Positions 43,250-53,007 of a stretch of 64,000 nucleotides of DNA are shown here, in pieces. Numbering within the stretch: the stretch's first letter is position 1; the number at the start of each line of letters is the position of its first letter. The stretch is from Arion vulgaris. Its lineage: Eukaryota > Mollusca > Gastropoda > Stylommatophora > Arionidae. A program made the translations under genes and the position numbers. The DNA lies in NCBI GenBank assembly GCA_020796225.1, contig CM036764.1, positions 26,510,233 to 26,574,232 of the forward strand. The letters run 5' to 3'. The notes below the pieces were generated by a model that saw only the letters and a list, made by a program, of their open reading frames with translations, did not search any database and was not told where the DNA came from.

Positions 43250-43400
43250 TCCAGTCAGATGCATGTCTAGTTACACTCGATCCATCCAGCCATTTGCTCA
43301 TCCTGGTCTGGGTCACCGTGTGTTTCTATCATGTCCTTATCCATAGGTCTGTGTTTGTTAGTGTGCCCCCAAATCTCAGTCAAGAATCACGTATACTTGT
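43250..43400 (-). mobile_element. LINE C-terminal fragment, second copy of the 43.8-kb type
   Basis: Aligns with 43780-43940: GTCTAGTTACACTCGATC, TGTCCTTATCCATAGGTCTG and AATCTCAGTCAAGAATC match CTAGTGACACTCGACTG, TTCTTATCCACAGATCCGTG and AATCTGAGAATCCGC in the same order. Confidence 0.6.
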
Positions 43401-43574
43401 TATTCAGATCTCGATTTAAAGGTCAGAGTTACCTGTAGCCAAACAATGTATCGTGTCCCCACCAGCATTTATTATTTTGTCAAGTTGTAATCGAACATCG
43501 GTATTTCGACGGTACTTAGTCACTAGCACATAGTTATATCCTTATCATACTCATCAGGTGCTGTACCGGCTAGC
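43401..43574. other. Spacer
   Basis: Nothing recognised. Confidence 0.5.
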
Positions 43575-44260
43575 GTAGACGATCATCATCATTAATCCTC
43601 TCCGCTCCTCGTGGAGCATAGGGCATCAACAGTTGTTCGCCACTCTTCTCGGTCTCTGGCTGTTCTTTTTATGTTCTCCCAGGTCAATTGAGCACTCTTC
43701 AGCTCCTCAGTAAGACCTCGTCTCCAAGTCTGCTTAGGGCGTCCTCTTTTCGTTTTCCCTGCGGTTCCACTCGAGCACCTGTCTAGTGACACTCGACTGT
43801 GTCTTCCGCAAGGTATGGCCTATCCATCGCCATCTTCTCCTCTTGACCTGTGTCATCATAGGTTCCTGCCCTGTTCTTATCCACAGATCCGTGTTTGTAA
43901 CTCTATCATACCATCTCAATCTGAGAATCCGCCGCAAACATCCGTTGACAAAGGTCTGGATCTTATTTGTATTTGCCTAGTGACTCGCCAAGTTTCCGAG
44001 CCATACAGCAACACCGACTTCACATTTGAGCTGAAAATCCTGAGCTTTGTTTTCGTGGAGATGGCAGCGGACTTCCACACCATGTGCAGGATCGCAAAGG
44101 CCTGTCGGGCCTTCCTAATCCTAGCATTAATGTCCTCATCTGTACCTCCTGATCTGCTGATCTTACTTCCAAGGTAGACAAATTCATCCACATCTTCTAT
44201 GTCCCTTCCCGTAGACGATCCGTCCCTATGTAGACGATCATGGATCTCCATAATTCTCTG
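43575..44260 (-). pseudogene. LINE ORF2 thumb and C-terminus, three frames
   Basis: The minus strand reads DVDEFVYLGSKISRSGGTDE and INARIRKARQAFAILHMVWK (the YLGS...I..RI..A...F thumb block after RT motif C), then SVLLYGSETWRVTRQIQIR. It continues in another frame with LRLRWYDRVTNTDLWIRTGQ and [20 protein letters not shown], and in a third with KTKRGRPKQTWRRGLTEELK and REEWRTTVDALCSTRSGED before the stop. The 3' tail is a GATGATG-type run (CATCATCATT on plus at 43581-43591). Two frameshifts break the ORF; catalytic motifs lie 5' of the truncation. Confidence 0.8.
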
Positions 44261-44289
44261 CCTCTGGTGTTTTTATCATCGATTTTGAC

Positions 44290-44430
44290 ACTCTTCCAAG
44301 CCAGGAAGTCAGGATGTCAAAAAATTTCCTCTCTCTGTGTTCCTCTGTCTCGTCTCCACTTAATTTTACCGGTTGTCACAATGTGTTGTAAGCCTTCCCT
44401 TGTCATTGGATGTCCGAAAAAATGATAATT
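44290..44430 (-). mobile_element. LINE C-terminal remnant (HGT-terminated family)
   Basis: The minus strand reads FFGHPMTREGLQHIVTTGKI, KWRRDRGTQREEIF then stop, the same order as FGHVMRKGGLEHNVTTNKIE at 45.3 kb. It lacks the final codons and tail. Confidence 0.65.
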
Positions 44431-44544
44431 AGTGGACATACTATCGACGATCCTTAATGATAATTAGTGGACATAATTTCGGTTATCCTTAATGCAGATA
44501 TATTTGTGTGCTTATAGTATTCTTCGTCCGGGTTTAATTTTAAC

Positions 44545-44715
44545 AATCATCATCAATGTGCGTATCCTTTATAGGACGTTGCTCTCTTTGCAGCACATCT
44601 GAAATTTACTGTCTCTAGCTAGTTCTCCCACTTCGTCGATGGTCATATTCATTGGTTTCTTTAATATATTGTAGCCACCTTCTTCTTCGTCTGCCTCTGT
44701 CTCTGCGTCCTGTGA
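44545..44715 (-). mobile_element. LINE 3' end, sister of 5205-5395
   Basis: In reverse: AGGACGCAGAG-like start, degraded RRRWLQYIKE, NMTIDEVGELA, FRCAAKRATSYKGYAH and a TGATGATTG tail. Confidence 0.65.
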
Positions 44716-44934
44716 CCCTTTCAAAAATAGTGAAGAAGTATGTGGGATGGTCCATTACATATGTGTTTAATACTAGTGGTTACTAACTCGATAACAATCG
44801 CTAACTGAAGAAATCAACAAGTAATGTGAAATGATAGTGTGTTTTTCTGTGAGATGTTTTCTTTCAAACAGAAGATTCTTATCTACTCAAAATGTGTTGG
44901 TTATACGACGTAGAATCTCTGAGGGCCTTAAAGA

Positions 44935-45550
44935 TGTAGTTTTACAGAAGAATGATGGGAATCCCAACGACTGCTAAAAAGACTAATGTGTATGTGTTGA
45001 CCGAGGTCAAGAAACAGAGAAAGCTTGTCAACAATATTTTTTTCCCGATCCAGAAGCACTTGAGATTTCAGCTCTTCAGCTCGGTGCGATGTACATTGTA
45101 ACCCTTCGGTTCGGTGCCTGGACAAGGTAACCCTTCGGTTCGGTGCCTGGACAAGGTAACCCTTCGGTTCGGTGCCTGGACAAGGTAACCCTTCGGTTCG
45201 GTGCCACGAGCGCCGTGAATCTGAGGAACCTGTGGTTTTTCTACCAGCCCGCGGAATTGAACCCGCACACAGAGAGGGCTAGAGTCAACAATATAAGAAA
45301 GAGGCAGTTATCATTTTTCGGACATGTGATGAGAAAGGGAGGCTTAGAACACAATGTAACAACTAATAAAATCGAGGGTAGACGTGACAGGTAAAGACAG
45401 AGATAGAAAATCTTGGATAGTCTGACTTCATGTCACGGAAGAGCGTCACCATCTCAGTTGATATCAAATACCAGAGACAGAGATTTGTAGAGATCCATGA
45501 TTACCTACGTCAGTCTGCACGGCACCTGATGATGATGATGATGATGATAC
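44935..45550 (+). mobile_element. LINE 3' end (HGT-terminated) split by a nested SINE-C
   Basis: Starts GATGTAGTTTTACAGAAGAA like the copy at 10857. The reading EVKKQRKLVNNI is interrupted at 45037 and resumes after 45294 as RKRQLSFFGHVMRKGGLEHN, VTTNKIEGRRDR, and after a frameshift KILDSLTSCHGRASPSQLIS. It ends LHGT, stop, with a TGATGATGATGATGATGAT tail (45528-45548). Copies of one family (10857, 44935) begin at nearly the same base, which may mark the shared start of this sequence block rather than random truncation. Confidence 0.8.
45038..45283 (-). mobile_element. SINE-C nested in a LINE, with TSD and internal 29-bp array
   Basis: Flanked by GTCAACAATAT (45027-45037 and 45284-45294). 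Reverse orientation, with the B box in the GCGGAATTGAACCCGC stretch (about 45251-45266) and the tail AAGTGCTTCTGGATCGGG at the left end. A 29-bp unit (starting GTAACCCTTCGGTTCGGTGC) occurs at 45098, 45127, 45156 and 45185. Confidence 0.9.
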
Positions 45551-46024
45551 GACGTAGAATATTTTGAGACCAGTTTCATACACATTCTTATAAACAATTA
45601 ATTATTTCATATATGAGAAAGTTTTAAGAAGATGATGCATACATGTTCCTGATGCAGGAAATTACAACAGTTACGTTAGAGAATAATAATGAAGAAATAA
45701 CAGAAATAACGATGTTCATTTAGTTTGGTTAGCAGTAAGGCGAGATTTTATCAACTGAAGCGCTCATGTTGAAAACACGACACAGTGCTAAGCTGTCTGA
45801 ACGATAGGCATGCTCGGTTTCTTCAGTCTTCATGCTTGACTGAACAATATCTTCACCCTTGAGCAGACACGCCGGAGTAATTGAAAGATTGTTCGTCCTT
45901 TACTTCCTATTTTTATATCATTTTGATTAAGTTGTCGAACTTATCACGCCCAAGTATTTCTGTTTAGTTTGTGAATTGTTATGTCTGGATGTTGAAAATA
46001 TATTTTCTGAAGTTTAACGGGTTG
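45551..46024. other. Gene-free stretch
   Basis: Nothing recognised. Confidence 0.5.
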
Positions 46025-46262
46025 TTAAGCTGATTGATTGATTTCATTGCACTGGGCTTTAACCCTTATGCTCAGTCCCTCTCCGCAGAAATGGCACAGT
46101 CCCTGCAGAGAGTATTGCACAAAGCACGAACTCCGTAGTTCCGGCGATAATCTTAGTGGTCTCTGAAAAAAATGCACTCGTAAACAGTACTGCGCGGTTG
46201 GGATTCGAACCCACGACCGTCGGCTCGCAATGCAAAGGCTTAACCACTTAGCCACAGAATGT
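46025..46262 (-). mobile_element. SINE-F, tRNA-derived, well preserved
   Basis: In reverse: CTGTGGCTAAGTGGTTAAGC (A box; plus 46241-46258) and GTCGTGGGTTCGAATCCCAA (B box; plus 46200-46212), spaced as in a tRNA. The non-tRNA body includes GAGACCACTAAGATTATCGC and GTGCTTTGTGCAATACTCTC and ends AATGAAATCAATCAATCAGC. Diverged partial copies at 48590-48735 and 50862-51085. Confidence 0.85.
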
Positions 46263-46664
46263 ACGTAAATATAGATGACATTTGCAAATAAATGTACACA
46301 CACAACGGACATATCTACATACACGAACAGAAACCTAGGACACTCTCTCATACACATATCCCCCGCACACACGTACACACATCTACGGACAAACTCTCAT
46401 AGGTGTATATACACATATACATCCGTATACAGAAAAGCATGCCATACATATACAAAACCCACACACAAACAAATAAGAATACACCCCATTAGAAACATGG
46501 GATTTGTAATTGGTTGGAAACAAATGCTACGTTTCTAGACAAAGTGCAGGAATTCATTTGGGAGCTCTCTTCAATAATTCGATCTTGTTCATTGTCTTTC
46601 CTTTTCACTCACTTACACACGTCTGAGTTGTGTTTACAATGTATACGAATTATCTGATCTGCGG
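46263..46664. other. Spacer with CA/TA-rich tract
   Basis: 46290-46490 is rich in ACACAC and ATACACATA; no further feature. Confidence 0.5.
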
Positions 46665-47840
46665 TTGCAAGATTGTGCAGTTTTCACATCATCAACTTGT
46701 CAGATGTAAGATTGGGTAGTTCTTACACAATTAACTGGTGAGATAGATGAGTGGGCAGATCTCATACAATCAACTTGTGAGATGTAAAATTTGGCAGTTC
46801 TCACACAATCAATTGATGAGATGTAATATAGGACAGTTCTAACACCACCAAATGATGATATGTAAGATTGGGCAGCTCTCACACCATTAATTGGTGAGAT
46901 GTAAGAGTGGGCAGTTCTCACCATCAATTGATGAGATGTAAGATTGGGCAGTTCTCACACAAACAACTGATGAGATGTAAGATCGGGCAGTTCTACACAA
47001 TCAATTGATGAGATGTAAGATCGGGCAGCTCTCACACAATCAATTGATGAGATGTAAGATTTTGCAGTTCTCACACAATCAACCTATGAGATGTAAGATT
47101 CTGCAGTTCTCGCACCACCCAAATGATGAGATGTAAGAATGGGCTGTCTCACACAACAATTGATGAGATGTACGATTGGGTAGTTCTCACACCATTAATT
47201 GATGAGATGTAAGATTGGAAGTTCTCCACATCAATCTGATGAGATGTAGGATTGGGTAGTTCTCACACCAACAGTTGATGAGATTTAAGAGTGGGTAGTT
47301 CTCACACAATCAATTGATGAGATGTAAGATTCTGCAGTTCTCACACCAGCAATTGGTAATATGTAAGATTGGACTGTTCTCACACAATCAATTGATGAGA
47401 TGTAAGATTCTGCAGTTCTCACACCAGCAACTGATGATATGTAAGATTGGGCTGTTCTCACACAATCAATTGATGAGATGTAAGATCGGGCAGCTCTCAC
47501 ACAATCAATTGATGAGATGTAAGATCGGGTAGCTCTCACACAATCAATTGATGAGATGTAAGATTTTGCAGTTCTCACACAATCAACCTATGAGATGTAA
47601 GATTCTGCAGTTCTCACACCACCAACTGATGAGATGTAAGAATGGGCTGTTCTCACACCAACAATTGATGAGATGTACGATTGGGTAGTTCTCACACCAT
47701 TAATTGATGAGATGTAAGATTGGGAAGTTCTCACACAATCAATTGATGAGATGTAGGATTGGGAAGTTCTCACACCATCAATTGATGAGATGTAAGATTC
47801 TGGAGTTCTCACACCACCAACTCATGAGATGGTAGATTGT
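46665..47840. repeat. 39-bp minisatellite, about 30 copies, with internal duplication
   Basis: Unit contains TTCTCACACAATCAATTGAT and GAGATGTAAGATTGGGCAG. The ordered series of variant units at about 47005-47230 is repeated at about 47487-47750 (TTTTGCAG, AACCTATGAG, TTCTGCAG, AATGGGCTG, ACGATTGGGTAG, TTAATTGATG). The first of these copies has more single-base losses. Confidence 0.9.
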
Positions 47841-47965
47841 TTAGTGCGGTGGACATGTGTTTGATTGACAGGTGCCAGTTAACACAAGAAGTAAAGACCA
47901 CATGTGTTATTTTGATCACATTATCCATCGTGTGCTGATGAACCAAAAACACCGTATTCCCAGAA
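47841..47965 (+). mobile_element. Possible SINE-E remnant
   Basis: AAGTAAAGACCACATGTG and CATTATCCATCGTGTGCTGA resemble the SINE-E body (GGAAAGTAAAGG, CATCACCCATCGTGTGCCGA). Highly diverged. Confidence 0.4.
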
Positions 47966-48049
47966 AATCCATATTGTATTAAACGGGTTTATTTCTCATT
48001 TTTCCATACTACCAAACTGTTATATATGCAAAGTGTAAAGTACAAACGG

Positions 48050-48280
48050 GCCTAGGAGATAGTGATTCGGTCTATTAACCCTGACGTTCTGAGTTCGAAT
48101 CACGCTGTGAGCGGTTTGGTTGCAAATTGTTTCGCGTGGATTTTTACAGAAGGACGATGGCAACACCCGTTCAGAAAGCAATGGCAAACTACTGAACGTA
48201 ATAATGCCTAGAAAAATCACAAACAGCGTTAAAAGCTGTGGTTGATTCGCAAAGTCCTGTAAAGGATATGCAATTAACTT
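48050..48280 (+). mobile_element. SINE-B, second copy
   Basis: ATAGTGATTCGGTCTATTAA head, B box GAGTTCGAATC (48091-48101), body and GGATATGCAATTAACTT end as at 12302-12537. Confidence 0.8.
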
Positions 48281-48589
48281 AATTAGAACAAAGTACAAGC
48301 GTCACTCTCTGGAATAGGTATACAAAAGACATTACTCCATGTTTATTGTCAACAATAGCATGTACCTGGTGCTGGTATATAACTTCTTGTAGTGGGCTCA
48401 AGTAACAAACAATCTTATTCACTTCAAGTAAATATAGCTTATATCAGGGCATTATTGCTTCTGTAGTGTCTTTGTTGCTCCAACATTTAGATGTACACAT
48501 AAAATGACATGTTGAAAATACTATTTTTACTGTTAAATGTCCTCTTTTGGGATCACAATGATGAAGTTGTTAACTCGTAGATACATGTG
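48281..48589. other. Spacer
   Basis: Nothing recognised. Confidence 0.5.
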
Positions 48590-48735
48590 CAATTTTTCCA
48601 TGAGAACCCTAGAATTGTTTCCGGAGCTACAGAGCTCGTGCTCTGTGTTACGCTCTCGACATATAACATGCCATATCTGCCAATATGGAAGGAACAGATT
48701 TTAGTGGACACTCGGTACAATGAAGTCAATTCTTC
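48590..48735 (+). mobile_element. SINE-F 3' remnant
   Basis: TTTCCGGAGCTACAGAGCTC, GTGCTCTGTGTTACGCTCTC and AATGAAGTCAATTCTTC parallel the SINE-F body and end. Confidence 0.45.
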
Positions 48736-49370
48736 ATCTTAAGGACCTTTAAATAAATGCAATATATTAAATGAAATACATGTTAAAATCATAAATAATA
48801 CTTATCTAAATCGATATAAGTAAAAAGTAGATAGTCACCAAATAAAAATCTCATTTCTTTCTTATTGACTGTTTGTTTTCTAATCTTGTAAATAGACATG
48901 TATGAAGTTAGAGAATTGACAAGTACTTTAATCCTTTCTCAGACTATTGATCCATGGTATTCTGGATAGTAACGACAAGATTTCTAAACTAGACAACTTC
49001 TAAAACTCATGGCCACTAACGGCAACACTTTTTTCTGAAGAGCTACTTTCGTGAAATAAATTAGAAATACTTAAGAAATGTCGGGTACTCATGAACTACT
49101 TTTATGTATTCAAGAGCATTAGACAAATTATCTCAGCGCGTACGGTCTACTTTTAAACCGATGCCTGTAATAGCTATTTTAGTAGAATAATTGCTAGAAT
49201 GTGCGTTTTAATTGAAATTGATTAGTTCAATGGTTAGTATTTAGATATGCATATATGAAATATGCAGAGATGCAATGTCCAAGAAAGTAAGACGTAGTGC
49301 AGTCAAATTAACATATATAGTGTTTGAAATAAGCCAACGCACAAACATGTTGTGTCTGACTCGACAAGGG
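48736..49370. other. AT-rich gene-free stretch
   Basis: Nothing recognised. Confidence 0.5.
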
Positions 49371-49374
49371 AAGA

Positions 49375-49700
49375 TTCTTGTCTATGGTTCTATTCCGTCC
49401 CATCCGCCCCAATTATATATATATATAATCTACTTCCCTTTCTTCACCTTTTAACTCCCAACGGTGCACAGGTCTTCAATAAACTTCATCCAGCTCTTCT
49501 TTTCTGCTGGTATTCGTTCCAATTCTTTCCATGTTTTATCTTCCTTTTGAAATCAGTCTCCCGCTCTGCGTCTAGGCCTTCCCCTATTCCCTTTTCCTTG
49601 CGGGTTCAAAAACAATGTATGTCTTACAATTCTTCCTGTTGGTCGTCTCAATGTGTGTCCTATCCATCGCCAGCGTCTCTTCCTTATCACTTTATATATT
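49375..49700 (-). mobile_element. LINE C-terminus (WMKFIEDLC end)
   Basis: The minus strand reads [39 protein letters not shown], then KEDKTWKELERIPAEKKS, WMKFIEDLCTVGS and a stop, a nearly complete ORF2 C-terminus with few breaks. It shows what the repeated unit at 525-890 once was (RWKTFVEDMCSVG). Confidence 0.75.
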
Positions 49701-49714
49701 GCCTTTTTCGTCTT

Positions 49715-49880
49715 TACAGACGGTCAATTGGCAAGTGTTTTACTGTGACAACCTTTGAGCTTTCGCTTTTCTCTCTTGTCTTTCAGCTTATACATAAATT
49801 TCTTCTCAAAAGACTCTGCACCCTTGCGCAATATCGCTTTCCATACAACTCTGTCATTAGCTAGTTTTGCCCATGTGCTA
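49715..49880 (-). mobile_element. LINE C-terminal remnant, sister of 7010-7170
   Basis: The minus strand reads KLANDRVVWKAILRKGAESF, EKKFMYKLKDKREKRKLK and CHSKTLAN. The frame is open for about 45 codons. Confidence 0.55.
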
Positions 49881-49907
49881 AATATATTATTCTTATATAA
49901 TAGCCGT

Positions 49908-50035
49908 CCATTGCAAGCGATGATAACAACAATCTCAGACATGTGCTGCTGCACTCTCTGGTGTGTGCGGAGGTGACTGTAGAGTCCAATCCTAGAACAG
50001 AATCCCTACCACATACATGGTGCATACATGATCAA
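49908..50035. repeat. 130-bp dispersed repeat, copy 1
   Basis: GCCGTCCATTGCAAGCGATG, GTGCTGCTGC, CTGTAGAGTCCAATC and GCATACATGATCAA; copy 2 at 53580-53707 with the same blocks and spacing. Class unknown. Confidence 0.65.
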
Positions 50036-50139
50036 GGTTAGACATATGCGTGTTGTGTGATCTGTCTTTTCGCGCAGCTCGTTTTCTCTATTGTAACAAC
50101 AAATACATAAGTTCAAGACAACTCATTATGCCTTTATTG

Positions 50140-50525
50140 TCTTGGTCACTGTCTTATGGGACGTTAAAGTTGTGATTATTGTGGATGTTATTTCAAAAGG
50201 AAGGACAATAAATGAACCTGCTTACATTAATACATTGAAAAAACTAAATCGACGTTTCCGCAGAGTTCGACCTCCACATCAATCCAGCAGACCTGCTTCT
50301 TGTTCACGACAACGTGCTCCTCACACAAGTCTGGCAACACGGGAAGCAATCACCACATTTTTGGACTGTTTTATACCATCCACCCTATAGTCCCAATTTG
50401 GCACCCTCTGATTTTCATATGTTTGGTCCACTTAAAGATGCACTCCCTGGGACAAGTTTTCAACATGATGAGGGCGTAATTCATGAAAAGAAAGAACAGC
50501 TACATGATCAAGACAAATCTTAAAC
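50140..50525 (+). pseudogene. Mariner-type transposase fragment, frameshifted
   Basis: Frame 1 (from 50142) reads VLWDVKVVIIVDVISKGRTI then YINTLKKLNRRFRRVR, the segment after the first catalytic Asp of mariner transposases. A shift near 50270-50285 moves the reading to a second frame with PADLLLVHDNVLLTQVW (second catalytic Asp in HDN) and YHPPYSPNLAPSDFHMFGPL (third Asp in PSD), about 33-34 residues apart as in DD34D enzymes. It ends with HDQDKS and a stop. The N-terminal DNA-binding region and the first Asp are absent, so this is a central-to-C-terminal relic. Confidence 0.85.
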
Positions 50526-50861
50526 AGGCTAGGATACATGACTTTGATGATGAAGATGATGAAATCATGATGATGATGATGTTGAAGAAAATAGTCGTTT
50601 CTTCAAGAGTTCAAGGTGCCATACATGAACATGACAACGACAAATCTAAAATGAACTACGATATGTTGATTTGTAAATGAATCTATCACAATACGAGAGT
50701 TCGGGTTTGTGTTTTCATTAACGATTGCATCATCGTAGGACATAAATAATTCAGAGAATGGGTGTGTTATGTCCAGGTGATGCAATTCGACTAAATATGT
50801 TGCAATCTTTAGTTTCAAATACAACATTTTTTATGTATTTTATAGATATATGCGTATATGT
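50526..50861. other. Spacer
   Basis: Short GATGATGATGATG run near 50565; nothing else recognised. Confidence 0.5.
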
Positions 50862-51085
50862 GGTGGAGTGGTCAAGACGTTTGACTTACATTCTGAAAGT
50901 TCTGGGTTCGAATACGGATCGCGTCATTGAATTTGAATGTGCATTTTTCCAGAGATCGGTAAGATTGTTGTTGGAGGAGCTAGGTAATTAAATAGTTATT
51001 TGTTCTACACTCTGACTTGTCATTTCAGCCTCGATGGGCGTGTTTATATGTGGAAACTCGGTGAACTGAAGTCAATCCTCTGAGC
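50862..51085 (+). mobile_element. SINE-F copy
   Basis: TGGTGGAGTGGTCAAGACGT (A box), B box GGTTCGAATAC (50905-50915), then CATTTTTCCAGAGATCGGTA and, after an insertion or divergence, GAACTGAAGTCAATCCTCTG. Confidence 0.7.
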
Positions 51086-51189
51086 TTAGATCATTTGACA
51101 TATGTACACAATGCAGAAAGAGCCGTATGTACATATGCCTATATTAGGAACAATTTTTCATACTTCGACGTATATTGGGTAATACACTG

Positions 51190-51450
51190 ATAGACCTGTA
51201 TTTGCTGTTCCCGTCGACACATGCTGGTGATGTGACCAACCATCAGGCCGACTACAGACATATTCATCTCATAAATAAGAAACAATCAACACAACGGTAC
51301 TTTCATTTTCGTGTCCTACAACTAGAAATTAGTACACATTTGTAGTCTTCTTGTCAAAACTGGGTTGTGTGTTGCCAAGTGATATTTAACAGACATCTAA
51401 CCCGAGAAGCTAGTTCATTAACAATTACGCTACTGCAGCTCTCGATATAG
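51190..51450 (-). mobile_element. SINE-E, old copy
   Basis: In reverse: GAGAGCTGCAGTAGCGTAAT head at the right edge and ATGGTTGGTCACATCACCAG, CATGTGTCGACGGGAACAGC at the left. The B-box region is no longer readable. Confidence 0.5.
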
Positions 51451-51985
51451 GATAACGTGTGCTATAAAGAGATCACATAGCAATTGGCTTGGCAAGCAAG
51501 ACCACCATGTGCAGTGAAAAGTATTATATATATGTTGCCTGGGATTCCAGGAATATTGCCGTAGTCATATTCCCAGAAATATCTTCTCGGGCATGACAGT
51601 TATAACTGTTCTGCTGTAAGTTTATCCTTTTTCCTAACTCCACTTGAGTTGTTCATCCTTCTTGCTCTTACCTTTATAACCTCCTACTCCTAGAAATTAG
51701 TACTTCAACACTTGCATCATTGATATACTCTTTTCGTGCATCGTTATGTCCAATATTTTCTGAGTATGATACAAGTCTTGAAATGCCGCCCTTAAATGTT
51801 GTTTCCTTAAAATAATATTCAATTGTAATTTTGATTTTGCTGCGTATGTCGCCCGCTTACGGGGCCGCCTGATGCGGCCGCCTCTCTGTGTCATAGCACA
51901 GCACGGTCCTTCAATAAGTCGCATATTATAAAAGGAAACGAATTCAGGAGAAATTATGAAATCATATAGTTTATCTTCAACCACT
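51451..51985. other. Gene-free stretch
   Basis: Nothing recognised; 51830-51905 is locally GC-rich (GCCGCCTGATGCGGCCGCCT). Confidence 0.45.
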
Positions 51986-51989
51986 AGAA

Positions 51990-52275
51990 ACAACTGTTAT
52001 AAGAAGGAGAAGATGGAGATTTGTTGGACACACCTTGAGAAGAAGTGATCAACGAATATCAAAGCAGACATTGAAGTGGGATGCAAAGGGTTCAATAAAG
52101 AGAGGACGACCTAAGGAGACCCTGAAACAAACTTTCCTGAGAGAGGCAAGAAATGACGGTCTCAGTTCTAAGAAGGAGATTGAGCGAGTTGCCAAGGATA
52201 GAGCGGACTGGAGAAATTGCTTGCAGGCCCTATGTAACGTATAACGGTACGAGAAGAATTATTATTATTATTAGT
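51990..52275 (+). mobile_element. LINE C-terminus, (ATT)n-tail family, best copy
   Basis: Reads RRRWRFVGHTLRRSDQRISK, QTLKWDAKGSIKRGRPKETL, KQTFLREARNDGLSSKKEIE, RVAKDRADWRNCLQALCNV then stop, followed by CGGTACGAGAAGAATTATTA and an ATT repeat. Open for over 70 codons. Confidence 0.85.
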
Positions 52276-52689
52276 CGTTTATTATTATTGATTATTGGTA
52301 CACATAATTGACTTAAACTGCACTTCGAAACGTATATAGATGCTTAATGTGTTACTTATACATTCAGTATGAACATTGTGACTCTCCATTATCTCGCTGG
52401 GTGTTTATGTACCTAACCCATAACCGTGTGCGTCTTTCAATCTCCCTCGACGTCTAAGTCCAAATTACTTGTCACAGCATAGCTACCCCATCGATTACCA
52501 TGTCGCCATCAAAGAACCGTTCGCTGAGTCTCTGTAGTATGCTAGTGCTAATGATATTGTCCCAGTCTAGTATGTCAATTCATTTGGCCCAATCGACGCT
52601 GTTTTATACTAAGAAAAATATCATCAATATCGTCGTAGGTGTGATACTTTTACTTTAATATGCATTTAATAATAACATCAGCATAAGAA
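52276..52689. other. Spacer
   Basis: Nothing recognised. Confidence 0.5.
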
Positions 52690-52995
52690 AGAAAGTTGGC
52701 ACAAAACCGTGCTTGAATTATATAGATAAACAAAGAATGAAGTGGTTTGGCCACTTAATAAGAATGCATCCAAACTCCACAGTATACAGAGTCTTCTACA
52801 ACAGAACATCGGGAAAGAAGGCAAGAGGAAGACCACGGAAAAGATGGTTAGATGGCGTAGCAGAATCCTGTGAAAGAGCAAAGATAACAATCACACAAGC
52901 CACCAGAACAGCGCAAGACAAAAACAGAAAACCACGACACTGGGCAACAACCCGGTAGCAGTGTGACGACAAAAGAAGAAGAAGAAGAATGCATT
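52690..52995 (+). mobile_element. LINE C-terminus, (GAAGAA) tail family
   Basis: Reads LNYIDKQRMKWFGHLIRMHP, NSTVYRVFYNRTSGKKARGR, PRKRWLDGVAESCERAKITI, TQATRTAQDKNRKPRHWATT, R, stop, then an AAAAGAAGAAGAAGAAGAA tail. Uninterrupted 81 codons. Same family as 21405-22085. Confidence 0.85.
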
Positions 52996-53007
52996 TAATT
53001 TCAAAGT

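Noticed and set aside
46200..46258. Possible tRNA gene with good A and B boxes
   Set aside because: The sequence does not close an acceptor stem and continues into a SINE body; it is the head of SINE-F.
46700..47812. Several minus-strand frames with a 13-residue repeat
   Set aside because: 39-bp array read in frame; broken wherever a unit has an indel.
49352..49864. Plus-strand frame of 170 codons
   Set aside because: It is antisense to two LINE C-terminal remnants read on the minus strand.
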